64,000 nucleotides of DNA from Fodinibius sp050117475 (GTDB lineage: Bacteria > Bacteroidota > Rhodothermia > Balneolales > Balneolaceae). The stretch is taken from assembly GCA_050117475.1 (NCBI GenBank), contig JASFMR010000003.1, forward strand, positions 1 to 64,000. Reading direction: 5' to 3'. The notes below the pieces were generated by a model, which worked only from the letters and a program-made list of their open reading frames with translations, was not told the DNA's origin and made no database searches. A program made the translations under genes and the position numbers. Of this stretch, positions 26,169 through 35,963 are shown piece after piece (the first letter of the stretch is position 1; the number at the start of each line of letters is the position of its first letter).

Positions 26169-27599
26169 CTAGGCTTTCTGCTTTTTCTTTGGTTGAGTGC
26201 CAAGGTGCACACCTTCATTATAGGCTTCGGCCGCAGCCTCCATAACTGCCTCTGACATGGTCGGGTGGGGATGGACAGCACTGATAATCTCATGTCCGGT
26301 TGTTTCAAGATCACGAGCCACTACAACTTCTGCAATCAGTTCCGTAACATGAGATCCGATCATGTGGCATCCCAGCCATTCGCCGTATTTGTCATCGAAA
26401 ATTACTTTAACAAAGCCTTCCTCGTGACCCAGGCCCGTAGCCTTGCCACTCGCAGAAAAAGGAAATTTCCCTACTTTAATATCATAACCTTCATCTTTGG
26501 CCTGCTGCTCGGTAAGTCCCACCGAAGCAACCTGGGGCTCACAATAAGTACAGCCCGGAATGTTATCATATTTGATCGGTAAAGGATCCTCACCGGCCAA
26601 CCTTTCAACACAAACGATTCCTTCATGAGAAGCTTTATGGGCCAGCCAGGGAGCGCCGATGATGTCACCAATCGCATAGATACCGTCAACAGTCGTTTGA
26701 TACGTTTCTTTATCTACCTTAATGGCTCCTCTTTCATATTCGACACCAATTTTGTCAAGTCCGATGCCTTCCACATTACCGGTAACGCCCACGGCAGACA
26801 ACACGACATCCGCTTCAACCGTCTCTTCGTTGTCACCGGTCTTGATGGTCACTTTCACGCCATCTCCTTTTTTCTCGACCTTTTCAACCGTACTGCCGGT
26901 GCGGACATCGATGCCCTTTTTCTTGTAAATTTTTCCCAGTTCTTTACCGATATCCTTATCCTCAACAGGAACCAGCGTATCCTGCAGCTCCACGAGGGTT
27001 ACTTCGGTACCGATGGTATTGTAAAAATAAGCAAATTCCACTCCAATCGCTCCCGCACCGATAACCACCATCTTCTCTGGCTGCTCTTCAAGCTGCATAG
27101 CTTTTTCGGAATCGATCACCATCTTGCCATCGATCTTGATGTTTGGAAGCTCACGGGGACGGGCACCGGTAGCGATAATGAAATTTTTAGCTTTTATCTG
27201 CTCCTTGGTGTTATCCTTGTCATCGACCACTTTTATCTGGTCTTTGGTTTCAAAAACCCCCTTACCCTCAAAAACCTCAATCTTATTGGCCTTCATCAGG
27301 AATTGAACCCCTTTGCTCATCTTATTGGCCACATTACGGCTGCGCTCAATTATCCCGCCAAAATCTGCTGAATAATCTTTGACATTTATTCCGTAATCGC
27401 CGGCATGCTCAATACTTTCAAAAACCTCCGCAGAACGAAGCAGTGCCTTGGTTGGAATACATCCAATATTCAAGCAAACGCCACCCAGATGGCGTTTTTC
27501 AACAATTGCTGTTTTGAAACCGAGTTGAGATGCACGGATCGCGGCTACATAACCTCCGGGGCCCGATCCAATTACACACACGTCAAATTCTTTTGCCAT
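26169..27599 (-). CDS. lpdA: Dihydrolipoyl dehydrogenase
   Basis: A 476-aa flavoprotein E3 of 2-oxoacid dehydrogenase complexes and the glycine cleavage system. The FAD motif GSGPGGYVAA is at 11-20, and the redox disulfide is Cys42-Cys47 in GGVCLNIGC. The NAD motif VIGAGAIGVEFA is near 183, and the C-terminal interface signature HPHPTMSEAV carries the active-site His and Glu. It reoxidises the lipoyl groups made by LipB/LipA, encoded directly downstream. Confidence 0.96.
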   Translation of the reverse strand: MAKEFDVCVIGSGPGGYVAAIRASQLGFKTAIVEKRHLGGVCLNIGCIPTKALLRSAEVFESIEHAGDYGINVKDYSADFGGIIERSRNVANKMSKGVQFLMKANKIEVFEGKGVFETKDQIKVVDDKDNTKEQIKAKNFIIATGARPRELPNIKIDGKMVIDSEKAMQLEEQPEKMVVIGAGAIGVEFAYFYNTIGTEVTLVELQDTLVPVEDKDIGKELGKIYKKKGIDVRTGSTVEKVEKKGDGVKVTIKTGDNEETVEADVVLSAVGVTGNVEGIGLDKIGVEYERGAIKVDKETYQTTVDGIYAIGDIIGAPWLAHKASHEGIVCVERLAGEDPLPIKYDNIPGCTYCEPQVASVGLTEQQAKDEGYDIKVGKFPFSASGKATGLGHEEGFVKVIFDDKYGEWLGCHMIGSHVTELIAEVVVARDLETTGHEIISAVHPHPTMSEAVMEAAAEAYNEGVHLGTQPKKKQKA

Positions 27600-27873
27600 G
27601 GGAAAACGATTTATTTAATGATTTATAAATGGTTGAAGGATTGATTTCATAGTTCTTTATTTTTTTCGGTAATGACCGCCTCAATCAAAAATTCCAAAGT
27701 CAACAGGCCAATAAACCAATCATTCAGCCATTTTTAACAAGCGCTCTAATTTAAGGATTCTAAATGAGAGATATAAGGCATCAGGCCATAAAATTGTTCC
27801 CTGTTTCGACATATCGAGAAATCATTCCGAGCCTGTTCATTGAAACAAAACCTTATACAGCCTCATACACAAA

Positions 27874-28377
27874 TCATGGCCTCGGTTCATGAAATGGATT
27901 GTGCCTGATTTCGGAAGCTAAACCCGGATATTTTTTGGCAAGATCCTTTGATTCAATTATTTCGAAATCATCGAAATCAAAACCGGGAGCAACCGTACAT
28001 CCCAGTAACGAATATTCCCCTTCACTGTATGCGCGCTGCCAACATCCTTTGCAGACCGCCTGCTGGTAACTATATTCTGAAGTTAACCTATCATCAAGCT
28101 TTGCTCGTTGGAAATTCCCTTCCCGGTCTATTATTTCGAGCGTGAGCGGGTCTCCTCTGTAGAAATGCCAAAGCTCATCGGAATCTACCCGGTGCCACCT
28201 GGTACAAACGCCCTGCGGAACCAAAAAATAAATTCCGGTGGCAGCATTTCTTATTTGTCCGCTCCTCCGACTCACATTTTCATCAGCCCGGTAAATCTCC
28301 CTGTAAAATCCTCCTTCCGGATGATCTGACAACTTTAAAAGGTTAATAATATCCTGAGTGGTTATTTTCTTAGGCAT
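27874..28377 (-). CDS. Cupin domain-containing protein (DUF985)
   Basis: A 167-aa single-domain cupin matching DUF985 (PF06172). Family phrases are LSDHPEGGFYREIYR, TGIYFLVP and WHRVDSDELWHFYRGDPL, followed by GCTVAPGFDFDDFEI. Members form beta-barrel cupin dimers whose substrate is mostly unknown. Some are annotated as nucleoside-diphosphate-sugar epimerase-like, without proof. The start overlaps the extended frame of the divergent metalloprotease gene, but not that gene's chosen ATG, leaving a 79-bp divergent promoter region. Confidence 0.9.
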   Translation of the reverse strand: MPKKITTQDIINLLKLSDHPEGGFYREIYRADENVSRRSGQIRNAATGIYFLVPQGVCTRWHRVDSDELWHFYRGDPLTLEIIDREGNFQRAKLDDRLTSEYSYQQAVCKGCWQRAYSEGEYSLLGCTVAPGFDFDDFEIIESKDLAKKYPGLASEIRHNPFHEPRP

Positions 28378-28456
28378 AAAATTTTCTCAACGGAACATTT
28401 ACCATTCTATGTTGTTTGTAGAGTGCAATAATTCTATTAATAAAAAAACTCTTTAT

Positions 28457-29242
28457 ATGAATTCTATAAAGCGATACACATTACTTTTTGCCAGTGCATT
28501 ATTATTAGGATTTATTGTCAATGCCTGTACAACCGGGCCTGACGAAACACAAACCCTGCCCATATTTTCCAGTACGGAAGCTCCCGGCGACTCTGCCCAT
28601 GCCTATCTAAGCAATGATCAGTTTAACCAGCTAAACATTGAAATTGATTACATGCCGGGTTATCAACCCAATCAACAGGCCCTCGACAGCCTGAAAGAGT
28701 TTCTCCATGAGCATTTAAATAAATCATCCGTCAATATAGAGCCGCCTACAGAAATACCTTCGGGCGGATCGGATGCCTACGACGGAGAGGATATCGTAAA
28801 TATTGAACAGCAGAATCGTAATCATTATACAACGTTGCAAAAAGTAGGAAGCGATACCCTATGGGCCTATTTTCTTGTCCTGGACGGACAGTTCAAAAAT
28901 CAAAACAATGTACTGGGTGTTACTTATTTAAATACATCCATGGCATTCTTTGGTCCCACTATTCATGATAATAGTGGAGGCGTTACCCAACCTAAGCGTT
29001 ACAAGTTAGAGGGTACGGTTTACATGCATGAGATGGGGCACAATATCGGCCTTGTAGCCAACGGCAGTCCAATGCAGCGGGATCACCAGGATGCCGGCAA
29101 CGGGCATCACTGCGACAATCAAAATTGCCTGATGTATTACGCCGTAGAGACGACCGACTACACATCCATTTTGATGGACAGCCCCATGCCTGATTTGGAT
29201 GCCAATTGCACAGCCGATCTCCAGGCAAACGGCGGTAAATAG
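28457..29242 (+). CDS. Secreted lipoprotein metalloprotease with HEMGH motif
   Basis: A 261-aa lipoprotein from the chosen ATG at 28457. An upstream frame from 28358 adds 33 residues that overlap the divergent gene and would bury the signal peptide. The lipobox is VNAC (Cys at about 23). The zinc motif HEMGHNIGL places His191, Glu192 and His195. His210 (RDHQD) is a candidate third ligand, and the Cys219-Cys224 pair with Met226 in NCLMYY resembles a Met-turn. This matches the membrane metalloprotease group seen in Bacteroidota, not the classic HExxHxxGxxH metzincin spacing. The substrate is unknown. It converges on the esterase gene at 29305. Confidence 0.75.
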   Translation: MNSIKRYTLLFASALLLGFIVNACTTGPDETQTLPIFSSTEAPGDSAHAYLSNDQFNQLNIEIDYMPGYQPNQQALDSLKEFLHEHLNKSSVNIEPPTEIPSGGSDAYDGEDIVNIEQQNRNHYTTLQKVGSDTLWAYFLVLDGQFKNQNNVLGVTYLNTSMAFFGPTIHDNSGGVTQPKRYKLEGTVYMHEMGHNIGLVANGSPMQRDHQDAGNGHHCDNQNCLMYYAVETTDYTSILMDSPMPDLDANCTADLQANGGK

Positions 29243-29260
29243 CAGATTTATTTTTGATGT

Positions 29261-29293
29261 TTGAGCAGTGAGCAGCTACAGCCCACTGCTCAA
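29261..29293. terminator. Perfect hairpin between convergent genes
   Basis: TTGAGCAGTG (29261-29270) and CACTGCTCAA (29284-29293) form a 10-bp perfect stem with a 13-nt loop. It is midway between the stops of the metalloprotease and the esterase. T runs are weak on both sides, so a bidirectional terminator is possible but not certain. Confidence 0.45.
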
Positions 29294-29304
29294 CTCATGA
29301 TTTA

Positions 29305-31053
29305 TTATTTATATTTCCACATCTCAGTATTGGCTTTCTCTGGCGCGTGGTCTGTGATGTGTTTTGCCATCATCCTTAATAACTCCGAAGTCGTTACAGG
29401 CTGCCACCCGTGGCCTTTCATTGGGCGGCCATACTCAAATGTTCCCTCGTAATGAGGATTTTGAGTATGCTCTAGAAAATCCTGGAAACGATAGACGGCC
29501 AGGTTTAAATAAAAATTATCAGCATCTCCCACATAAACATGCAGCTTATCTTTTAACTTAGGACCTAGTTCCGGCCAATTCTGCTCAAGGTAATATGTAA
29601 GGTCATATCCATGTTCACGAGCATAACTAACCGCCTTTTTATTAATTTCACCCGTTCGTTTATCCCATAGCGGGACCGGGTAACCGTCCTCTCCGACCGG
29701 TCCAAAGACGGCATCAAAAACATTAAACTGCTGTCCGGAACGGCAATTGGTTCCCAATACCGCTTCCATCCGGCTCATATCTTGTACCGTTCGGACCGGC
29801 TGACCGTCGTTATCACGCATCATGAAACGCAATGTCGGCTGCCACTCGGTATTGCCACCCATTGGGCTTCGGGAGGTTCCCATAGAAATTTGACCGGTAT
29901 AAAATGCATTACTGTCTTCATATAAATCAATCAGCTGGAATCGGTGAAAATCCAGCGGATCGGGGTAAAGCGACCACGTACCCCCAAAAAAATCAGGATG
30001 GTAAATTTGCAGGGCCAGCGACTCCCACCCCCCCGTAGATCCCCCCGTCAACACCCGGGCATATGGCTCTTGGATAATACGATAATGATTCTCTATATGT
30101 GGAATTAATTCCTGTATAATGGCATCACCGTAAGGACCGACATTGGCCGAGTTAACAGTATAAGAGTCGTCATAAAAAGGAGTGGGATGCTGAAATGTAA
30201 CGGCTATCATCCGGGGAAAGTCCTCGCTGTTGAATGACTCCTGGAATTGAAAACCACTTTCCCTATTGTAATTTTTTAAACGTTCACGTTGTCTTTCAGA
30301 CAGATTATATTGTCTCTTTGTGAATCCAAAGGGCGCCCTCAAATTAAAATGTCCCTGTTGATAAACGACCGGGTATCGGCTATCGGGATGGGTATCATAA
30401 CCCTTCGGCAGCAATACGGTAGCCCCCAAGTACATGGGATGACCCCAAAATTTGGACAAAAGTTCACTCTTAATTTTTATGTGTTTGACCTGCTTAGTGT
30501 CGGCCGGTAGTTCGATCGGTGGAATAACGCTGTCGAGTTTTACGGAAAAGTCCTGCTCTTTAGCAGGGTCAAAATGAATCTGCTTTACTTTGCTTATTAA
30601 ATTCCCGGGGGACCGATTAAAATGCTGTCCCTCCCAGTGATCCATCGGCAGCCACACGGTGTGCCCATCCGACCGGTTGAACTTTGTGTAGACATTCAGC
30701 ACTGCCTGCATATAATAATCCCCTTCCGGCAGATCAGTAATTTTTTTAACAGGATAACCCAAAGCCGCAGTGTCCATTACAGCGGTATTGCCGGGCTTCA
30801 GCTGATTCACATCTTTTCCCCAGAAAGGAGCACTCAAAAAATAGGAGCCGGCTTGGAACCGGGGTTCCGGGCGTTTATTTTTGCTCAGTACCAAGATCAC
30901 TCGCCCCGTAATAGGTGTTTCGTGTACTTCTTTCGAAAAGGAAATGGAAAATTTATGATTAACGTCTTTCTTTACCGGCGGCGAAAAAGACATAATCAGA
31001 AAGGCCGCAAGCAAAGTAAAAAAATAGTTGTGGATCGATCGCAATCGTTTCAT
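29305..31053 (-). CDS. Secreted esterase-like alpha/beta hydrolase
   Basis: A 582-aa exported protein. The N-terminal hydrophobic segment YFFTLLAAFLIMSF acts as a signal. A beta-rich N-terminal region (about 30-190) precedes a putative esterase (PF00756-like) domain. The nucleophile elbow is GGSTGGWESLALQ (Ser at about 340). A long C-terminal region contains a conserved-looking VYVGDADNFYLN and a candidate catalytic His in KGHGWQP. The large size and the N-terminal domain distinguish it from simple esterase D. A carbohydrate- or siderophore-ester substrate is possible but cannot be deduced. It precedes prfC in the opposite reading order, with 155 bp between them. Confidence 0.8.
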   Translation of the reverse strand: MKRLRSIHNYFFTLLAAFLIMSFSPPVKKDVNHKFSISFSKEVHETPITGRVILVLSKNKRPEPRFQAGSYFLSAPFWGKDVNQLKPGNTAVMDTAALGYPVKKITDLPEGDYYMQAVLNVYTKFNRSDGHTVWLPMDHWEGQHFNRSPGNLISKVKQIHFDPAKEQDFSVKLDSVIPPIELPADTKQVKHIKIKSELLSKFWGHPMYLGATVLLPKGYDTHPDSRYPVVYQQGHFNLRAPFGFTKRQYNLSERQRERLKNYNRESGFQFQESFNSEDFPRMIAVTFQHPTPFYDDSYTVNSANVGPYGDAIIQELIPHIENHYRIIQEPYARVLTGGSTGGWESLALQIYHPDFFGGTWSLYPDPLDFHRFQLIDLYEDSNAFYTGQISMGTSRSPMGGNTEWQPTLRFMMRDNDGQPVRTVQDMSRMEAVLGTNCRSGQQFNVFDAVFGPVGEDGYPVPLWDKRTGEINKKAVSYAREHGYDLTYYLEQNWPELGPKLKDKLHVYVGDADNFYLNLAVYRFQDFLEHTQNPHYEGTFEYGRPMKGHGWQPVTTSELLRMMAKHITDHAPEKANTEMWKYK

Positions 31054-31208
31054 GATATAAACATCCCCATTTTATTTATGATAAGTCAGCTCCGTAAAAA
31101 AAGAATGTAGCTAAGAAGCCGAGTCTTCCCAAAAGTTATTAATCATAAATATGAGAGACGGGTACAGAGTAAGGTACTAAACTCCCAACGATCAAATTCA
31201 ATTCAAAG

Positions 31209-32825
31209 CTAATTCTGCTTGAACTTAAAGAGGTTTTCTGCCCCTACCTTCTCTTCTGCCTGATTCAAGGCATAACCGCTGTCGAATAGCACGATGGGAT
31301 TCCCTTCCATATCCTTGGTTACATGTGTGGAATAGCTTTTGTCCAGTTTCTCTATCACATCTTCATTATCTCCCAGCCAACGAGCAGCGTGATAGGAAAC
31401 CGATTGCATATTGAGCTCGGTATTATATTCAGTGAGCATGCGGTGTTTAACCACTTCAAACTGCAATGCCCCGACGGTTCCGAGCAATAACTCATTACCA
31501 ACACCGTGAGGCACTTCAAAGACATGTACCACTCCTTCTTCCGCCAGCTGCTTAAGCCCCTCTCGAAGCTGTTTTCGCTGGAAGGGGTCTTTAGTGGATA
31601 CCTTCATAAAGTGTTCCGGCGTAAAGAGTGGAATCACATTAAATTTCACCGGATCATCACTGTATATCGTGGTTCCAATGCGGAATGAACCGGGATTAAA
31701 AAGCGATACGATATCCCCGGGGTAAGCTTCTTCCAGGATATGGCGTTCATCTCCCATCAGGGTGTGGGGAGTAGACATTTTCACTTTCTTCCCGGTATTG
31801 CTTTCGGTAACCTCCAACCCTCGTTCAAACTTTCCGGAGGTAATACGAATAAATGCGGCACAGTCCCGATGGTCGGGATTCATATTCGCCTGCATTTTGA
31901 ACACAAAGCCCGAGAACCCTTTATCAATTTCTCGCTTGATTTCATTTTCATCCTCATAGAGCTGTGGAGGGTTGGCCAACTCGGCAAAATAATCCAGAAA
32001 AACATCCAAGCCGAAATTGTTCAACGCAGAGCCAAAAAAGACCGGTGTACATTTCCCATTGAGATAGGTCTTACGGTCCATCATTTCAAACATATCCTCG
32101 GTAAGCATGACTTCCTCACGGAATTTCTCTTTCTCATGACCTGACAAAACTGCTTTTTCCAGCCCTTCTTCAAGATCATAAATTTCCGTTTTTGCCTTTT
32201 TGGCCCCGTGTTCCTCCTTGCGCTGCAGGTGAAGCTTTTTGCCTATTAAATCATAGATGCCCTGAAAATCCTTTCCGTACCCCAGTGGCCAGGAAGCCGG
32301 TATAGGTTCAATACCCAGCTTGTTTTCAATATTACTGATTACCTCTAGCGGCTCCAAACCCGGACGGTCGCACTTGTTTACAAATGTAATAATCGGGATT
32401 TCCCGCATTTTACAAACCTCAAACAGCTTCTCGGTCTGCTCCTCAACCCCTTTTGCTACGTCAATAACCATCAACGCGGTATCAGCCGCAACAAGGGTTC
32501 TGAGCGTATCTTCAGAAAAATCTTTGTGCCCAGGCGTATCGAGCAGGTTAAATTTTATATCGTCTTTCTCAAACCGAAGAACCGAAGACGTTACTGAAAT
32601 ACCCCGTTCTTTTTCTATCGCCATCCAATCGGATGCCGCATAGCGATTGGCTTTACGCTGGCGAATAGAACCTGCTTCGTGAATAGCGCCTCCATACAAC
32701 AGCAATTTTTCTGTCAGTGTGGTTTTACCTGCGTCAGGGTGTGAGATAATTGCAAAAGTCCGCCGCCTGCGCGCCTCTTCCACAATTCGATTTTGGGGTT
32801 TTGTTGCAGTATCCGTCTGGGACAT
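31209..32825 (-). CDS. prfC: Peptide chain release factor 3
   Basis: A 538-aa translational GTPase that recycles RF1/RF2 from the ribosome after termination. G1 is SHPDAGKTTLTEK (about 29-41), G3 is DTPGHKDFSEDT, and G4 is NKCDR. The characteristic RF3 domains II and III follow, with GVGNELLLGTVGALQFEVV near the end. The length matches the family. It is divergent from the first FtsX permease, with 224 bp between the starts. Confidence 0.96.
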   Translation of the reverse strand: MSQTDTATKPQNRIVEEARRRRTFAIISHPDAGKTTLTEKLLLYGGAIHEAGSIRQRKANRYAASDWMAIEKERGISVTSSVLRFEKDDIKFNLLDTPGHKDFSEDTLRTLVAADTALMVIDVAKGVEEQTEKLFEVCKMREIPIITFVNKCDRPGLEPLEVISNIENKLGIEPIPASWPLGYGKDFQGIYDLIGKKLHLQRKEEHGAKKAKTEIYDLEEGLEKAVLSGHEKEKFREEVMLTEDMFEMMDRKTYLNGKCTPVFFGSALNNFGLDVFLDYFAELANPPQLYEDENEIKREIDKGFSGFVFKMQANMNPDHRDCAAFIRITSGKFERGLEVTESNTGKKVKMSTPHTLMGDERHILEEAYPGDIVSLFNPGSFRIGTTIYSDDPVKFNVIPLFTPEHFMKVSTKDPFQRKQLREGLKQLAEEGVVHVFEVPHGVGNELLLGTVGALQFEVVKHRMLTEYNTELNMQSVSYHAARWLGDNEDVIEKLDKSYSTHVTKDMEGNPIVLFDSGYALNQAEEKVGAENLFKFKQN

Positions 32826-33049
32826 GTGATAAAAAGTTACGGTGTTCAGAAAAAGCCTGTTAAGATAACGATTTAACCTGGGATAATCATTTCAAATCCA
32901 ATAATGAAATTGGAAATTTTATCCAGTTTATCCATCTGTAGAGGACAAAAATATTAATAATTCCAAAATATGACTGGCTCTCTATGTGAAACTACAGCTA
33001 CTTTGTCTCGTAAAGAGTTTCATACAAATAAATTAGATTATCGGCACAT

Positions 33050-35452
33050 ATGCTGAAAAACTATCTGAAAATCGCACTCCGTAATATTAAGAATAAAAAA
33101 TTCTATTCCTTTTTAAACTTACTGGGCCTATCAATCGGTATTACTGCAGCGATTTTCATCGTTCTTTATGTTCAAGACGAACTGAGTTATGATACGTTCC
33201 AGCCCGATGCGCAATATAAATATGTATTGGGGCTCAACGGCAAGGTTGGTAATCAAGAGGTATCTGGTATTTTTACCCCACCCATCCTGGCACAGACCTT
33301 GGTAAATGAAGTACCGGGAATTATTCGTGCCACCCGGACCAACAGTATCGGCGAAATGGTCTTCAGGCACAAAGACCAGGCCTTTACAGAATCGAGAGTT
33401 TTTTGGGCCGACTCCAATTTCTACAACTTTTTCGGTTATAAGCTATTGCGGGGGGATCCAACAACCGTGCTCAAGGGGCCTCATAAGGCAGTCATAACTC
33501 AGTCTATAGCAAAAAAATATTTTGGGAACGAAAACCCCATTGGAAAAACCCTAATCGTGGGCAATAACAAGACCAGCTACGAGGTAACCGGAGTCAACGC
33601 CGATACCCCGCACAATACCCATTTCAGGTTTGATATATTGCTCTCTTTCAGCTCAAGTGATTTTAGCCGCTCTACCGAATGGCTTTCCAATTCGCTCAAT
33701 ACGTATATCGAGTTGGCCCCCGGAGCCGACCTTTCACAGGTAGAAAGCAAGTTTGATGATCTGCTTCATAAATACGTCGGCCCCGCGTTGGAAAAATATG
33801 TCGGTATGACCCTGGATCAGCTTCGCCAAAAAGGAGGCAAGTACGGCTATTTTGCCATCCCGATCCTTGACCTGCACCTGCATGCCCCGAATGTACAGAC
33901 CAGTTTTGAGCCTCCGAGCGATATCACCTATATCTACATTTTTTCGGCCATTGGGATTTTTCTGATTCTCATTGCCTGCGTTAATTTCATGAATCTTTTT
34001 ACCGCGAGTGCGTCAGGCCGTGCTAAAGAGGTCGGATTACGAAAAACACTGGGCTCCGACCGCAAGAGCATGGTGATCCAGTTTTTGGTTGAAGCAATGC
34101 TTTACGCCCTGTTGGCAACACTGCTTTCGCTCATTTTTGTCTACCTGCTGATTCCCTGGTTTAACCAGATCTCTGGCAAGAGTCTGGGCCTGGGAATTTT
34201 GACAGAGCCCTGGTTCCTTGCCACTTTATTTGGCCTGGTCCTCTTAATTGGTCTGACAGCAGGAAGTTACCCGGCTTTTTACCTGACTTCATTTAAGCCG
34301 GTAGAAGTGCTAAAAGGTACTGCCAGCAAAGGTACCCGTAGCGGAGGATTGCGAAAAACGCTTGTAATCGGTCAATTCTTTATTTCTATCGGGCTTATCG
34401 CCTGTACATTGCTGGTCAACCAGCAACTTCATTTTATGCAGAATAAAAAACTGGGTATCGATAAGAAACATTCTATTGTGTTGACCAATACCGACCGGCT
34501 CGACAATAACAGGAAGGCTTTTAAAAACGATCTTATGTCGGACAGCCGGGTCGTCGCCGCGAGCTACAGCAATTTTACTATTCCAGGCACCAATAACATA
34601 ACCGTTTTTAAGCGTAAAGATCGCGATCAGGATTACCTGATGGCGCTCTATTCCGCTGATTATGAACATAAGGATGCGCTCGGATTTCAAATGACTGCCG
34701 GCCGTTTTTTCAACCGCGATTTTCCCACTGATACGGCCGCGATTGTCATCAACCAGGCAGCAGTAACAGAGATGGGATTAAAAGATCCGGTTGGTGACAA
34801 GATTATATATCCAGGAAATCAAAGGACGTACAAAATTGTGGGCATAATGAAGGATTTCAATTTCCAATCGCTTCGCAATAAAATTATGCCCCTGGCAATT
34901 ATGCTAACCAAAGAATCTAACGAGATGATTGTCCGCTTTAAGAACGGGGATCCCCACAATGACATAGCTTTCCTAAAAAAAACCTGGAAAAAATATTCAG
35001 CCGGCGATCCTATTGATTATTCTTTCCTGGAGGATAGTTTCGATCAGCTTTTCAGGCAGGAACAACGTCTGGGTAGCGTTTTTACTGCCTTTACGATTAT
35101 TGCCATTATAATCGCCTGTTTAGGTTTGCTGGGTCTTTCAGCCTATATGGCCGAGCGAAGAACACAGGAAATAGGCATTCGAAAAGTATTGGGGGCCTCC
35201 GTCCCATCCGTCCTCCAGTTGCTCTCCACCGAATTTTTGAAGCTGGTTGGTATTGCCTTTGTTCTATCTGTACCTATTGCCTGGGTCATCATGCAATACT
35301 GGTTGCAAAATTTTGCCTATCGCATAAATATCACACCCTATGTTTTTCTTATGACCGGTGGCATAACACTGGTAGTAGTACTATTTACGATAAGCTGGCA
35401 AACAATAAAGGCCGCCCAAATGAATCCTGTGGAAAGTATACGAACGGAGTAG
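33050..35452 (+). CDS. FtsX/MacB-type ABC transporter permease
   Basis: An 800-aa permease with two FtsX modules. TM1 is at about 21-42, then a MacB-like periplasmic core domain at about 45-285. The first FtsX block has TMs near 293-313, 345-372 and 388-412. TM5 is near 437-456, then a second periplasmic core at about 460-670 and a C-terminal FtsX block (TMs near 676-698, 730-750 and 765-785). The cytoplasmic coupling motifs KEVGLRKTLG (about 326) and QEIGIRKVLGAS (about 705) are typical. No ATPase gene is adjacent, so it must use one encoded elsewhere. Substrates of this class include peptides, antibiotics and lipoproteins. It carries no PadR partner or prefix domain, unlike the pair at 39-45 kb. 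Confidence 0.92.
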   Translation: MLKNYLKIALRNIKNKKFYSFLNLLGLSIGITAAIFIVLYVQDELSYDTFQPDAQYKYVLGLNGKVGNQEVSGIFTPPILAQTLVNEVPGIIRATRTNSIGEMVFRHKDQAFTESRVFWADSNFYNFFGYKLLRGDPTTVLKGPHKAVITQSIAKKYFGNENPIGKTLIVGNNKTSYEVTGVNADTPHNTHFRFDILLSFSSSDFSRSTEWLSNSLNTYIELAPGADLSQVESKFDDLLHKYVGPALEKYVGMTLDQLRQKGGKYGYFAIPILDLHLHAPNVQTSFEPPSDITYIYIFSAIGIFLILIACVNFMNLFTASASGRAKEVGLRKTLGSDRKSMVIQFLVEAMLYALLATLLSLIFVYLLIPWFNQISGKSLGLGILTEPWFLATLFGLVLLIGLTAGSYPAFYLTSFKPVEVLKGTASKGTRSGGLRKTLVIGQFFISIGLIACTLLVNQQLHFMQNKKLGIDKKHSIVLTNTDRLDNNRKAFKNDLMSDSRVVAASYSNFTIPGTNNITVFKRKDRDQDYLMALYSADYEHKDALGFQMTAGRFFNRDFPTDTAAIVINQAAVTEMGLKDPVGDKIIYPGNQRTYKIVGIMKDFNFQSLRNKIMPLAIMLTKESNEMIVRFKNGDPHNDIAFLKKTWKKYSAGDPIDYSFLEDSFDQLFRQEQRLGSVFTAFTIIAIIIACLGLLGLSAYMAERRTQEIGIRKVLGASVPSVLQLLSTEFLKLVGIAFVLSVPIAWVIMQYWLQNFAYRINITPYVFLMTGGITLVVVLFTISWQTIKAAQMNPVESIRTE

Positions 35453-35498
35453 GTTTCCCTAATTTTACTTGGCCAAACAGTATCATTGTTTTGTGATA

Positions 35499-35539
35499 CC
35501 AACCATTTTTGGGCTTTTCCTTATAAAAGCCTGGGTTGG
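35499..35539. repeat. Hairpin downstream of first permease
   Basis: CCAACC (35499-35504) with GGTTGG (35534-35539) and GGCTTTT (35512-35518) with AAAAGCC (35525-35531) nest into one interrupted stem-loop, about 45 bp past the permease stop. No T run follows, so a terminator role is only possible. Confidence 0.4.
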
Positions 35540-35613
35540 CACAAGGAAAAAATGATTTCCGGGAAAGTTACTATTACAATGGTAAACATACCTGGTAACC
35601 AGAAGTCAAACCT

Positions 35614-35956
35614 ATGAAACCTTTTTATAGTCTATTTCCTCTTGTCTTGTGTAGTAACATTTCAAACAAAAGGCACAGTAGAGTCCCGTTATTGCGGATG
35701 GTGCAAAGCTTACTTTGGTTTCCGGTCAGTTCTCATTTACCGAAGGCCCGGCTGTGGATAAAGACGGGAATATAGTACGAGTGGCGCGTGTACTATCTTA
35801 CTCCCGATAAACAGGATGTTTCAAATTGAACACATCCCCGTTGATGAAGACTGGACGGCAAAGATCACTTTCGGGGGTCCCAATCAACAAACACTTTTTG
35901 TTACTGCCAGCAAATCACTCTCCAAAATAGATATGAAAGTGCACGGCGTTAGGTAA
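35614..35956 (+). pseudogene. SMP-30/gluconolactonase family remnant
   Basis: A decayed beta-propeller lactonase gene. In one frame (35685-35775) the reading VIADGAKLTLVSGQ then FSFTEGPAVDKDGNI is the conserved N-terminal segment of SMP-30/gluconolactonase proteins. In another frame (about 35799-35956) the reading VDEDWTAKITFGG then QQTLFVTASKSLSKIDMKV ends at TAA and matches the family C-terminus. Most of the propeller between them, including the metal-binding residues, is missing. A possible signal-peptide start (MKPFYSLFPLVLC, 35614) is in the third frame. About 340 bp remain of an expected 900 or more. An internal deletion plus at least one frameshift make it non-functional. Confidence 0.8.
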
Positions 35957-35963
35957 TACTTTT

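Noticed and set aside
26625..27371. A 248-aa plus-strand frame opposite lpdA
   Set aside because: It is a shadow of the dihydrolipoyl dehydrogenase gene; the translation has no recognisable features.
28358..28456. A longer start for the metalloprotease
   Set aside because: It would overlap the divergent cupin gene and place 33 residues in front of a clear lipoprotein signal.
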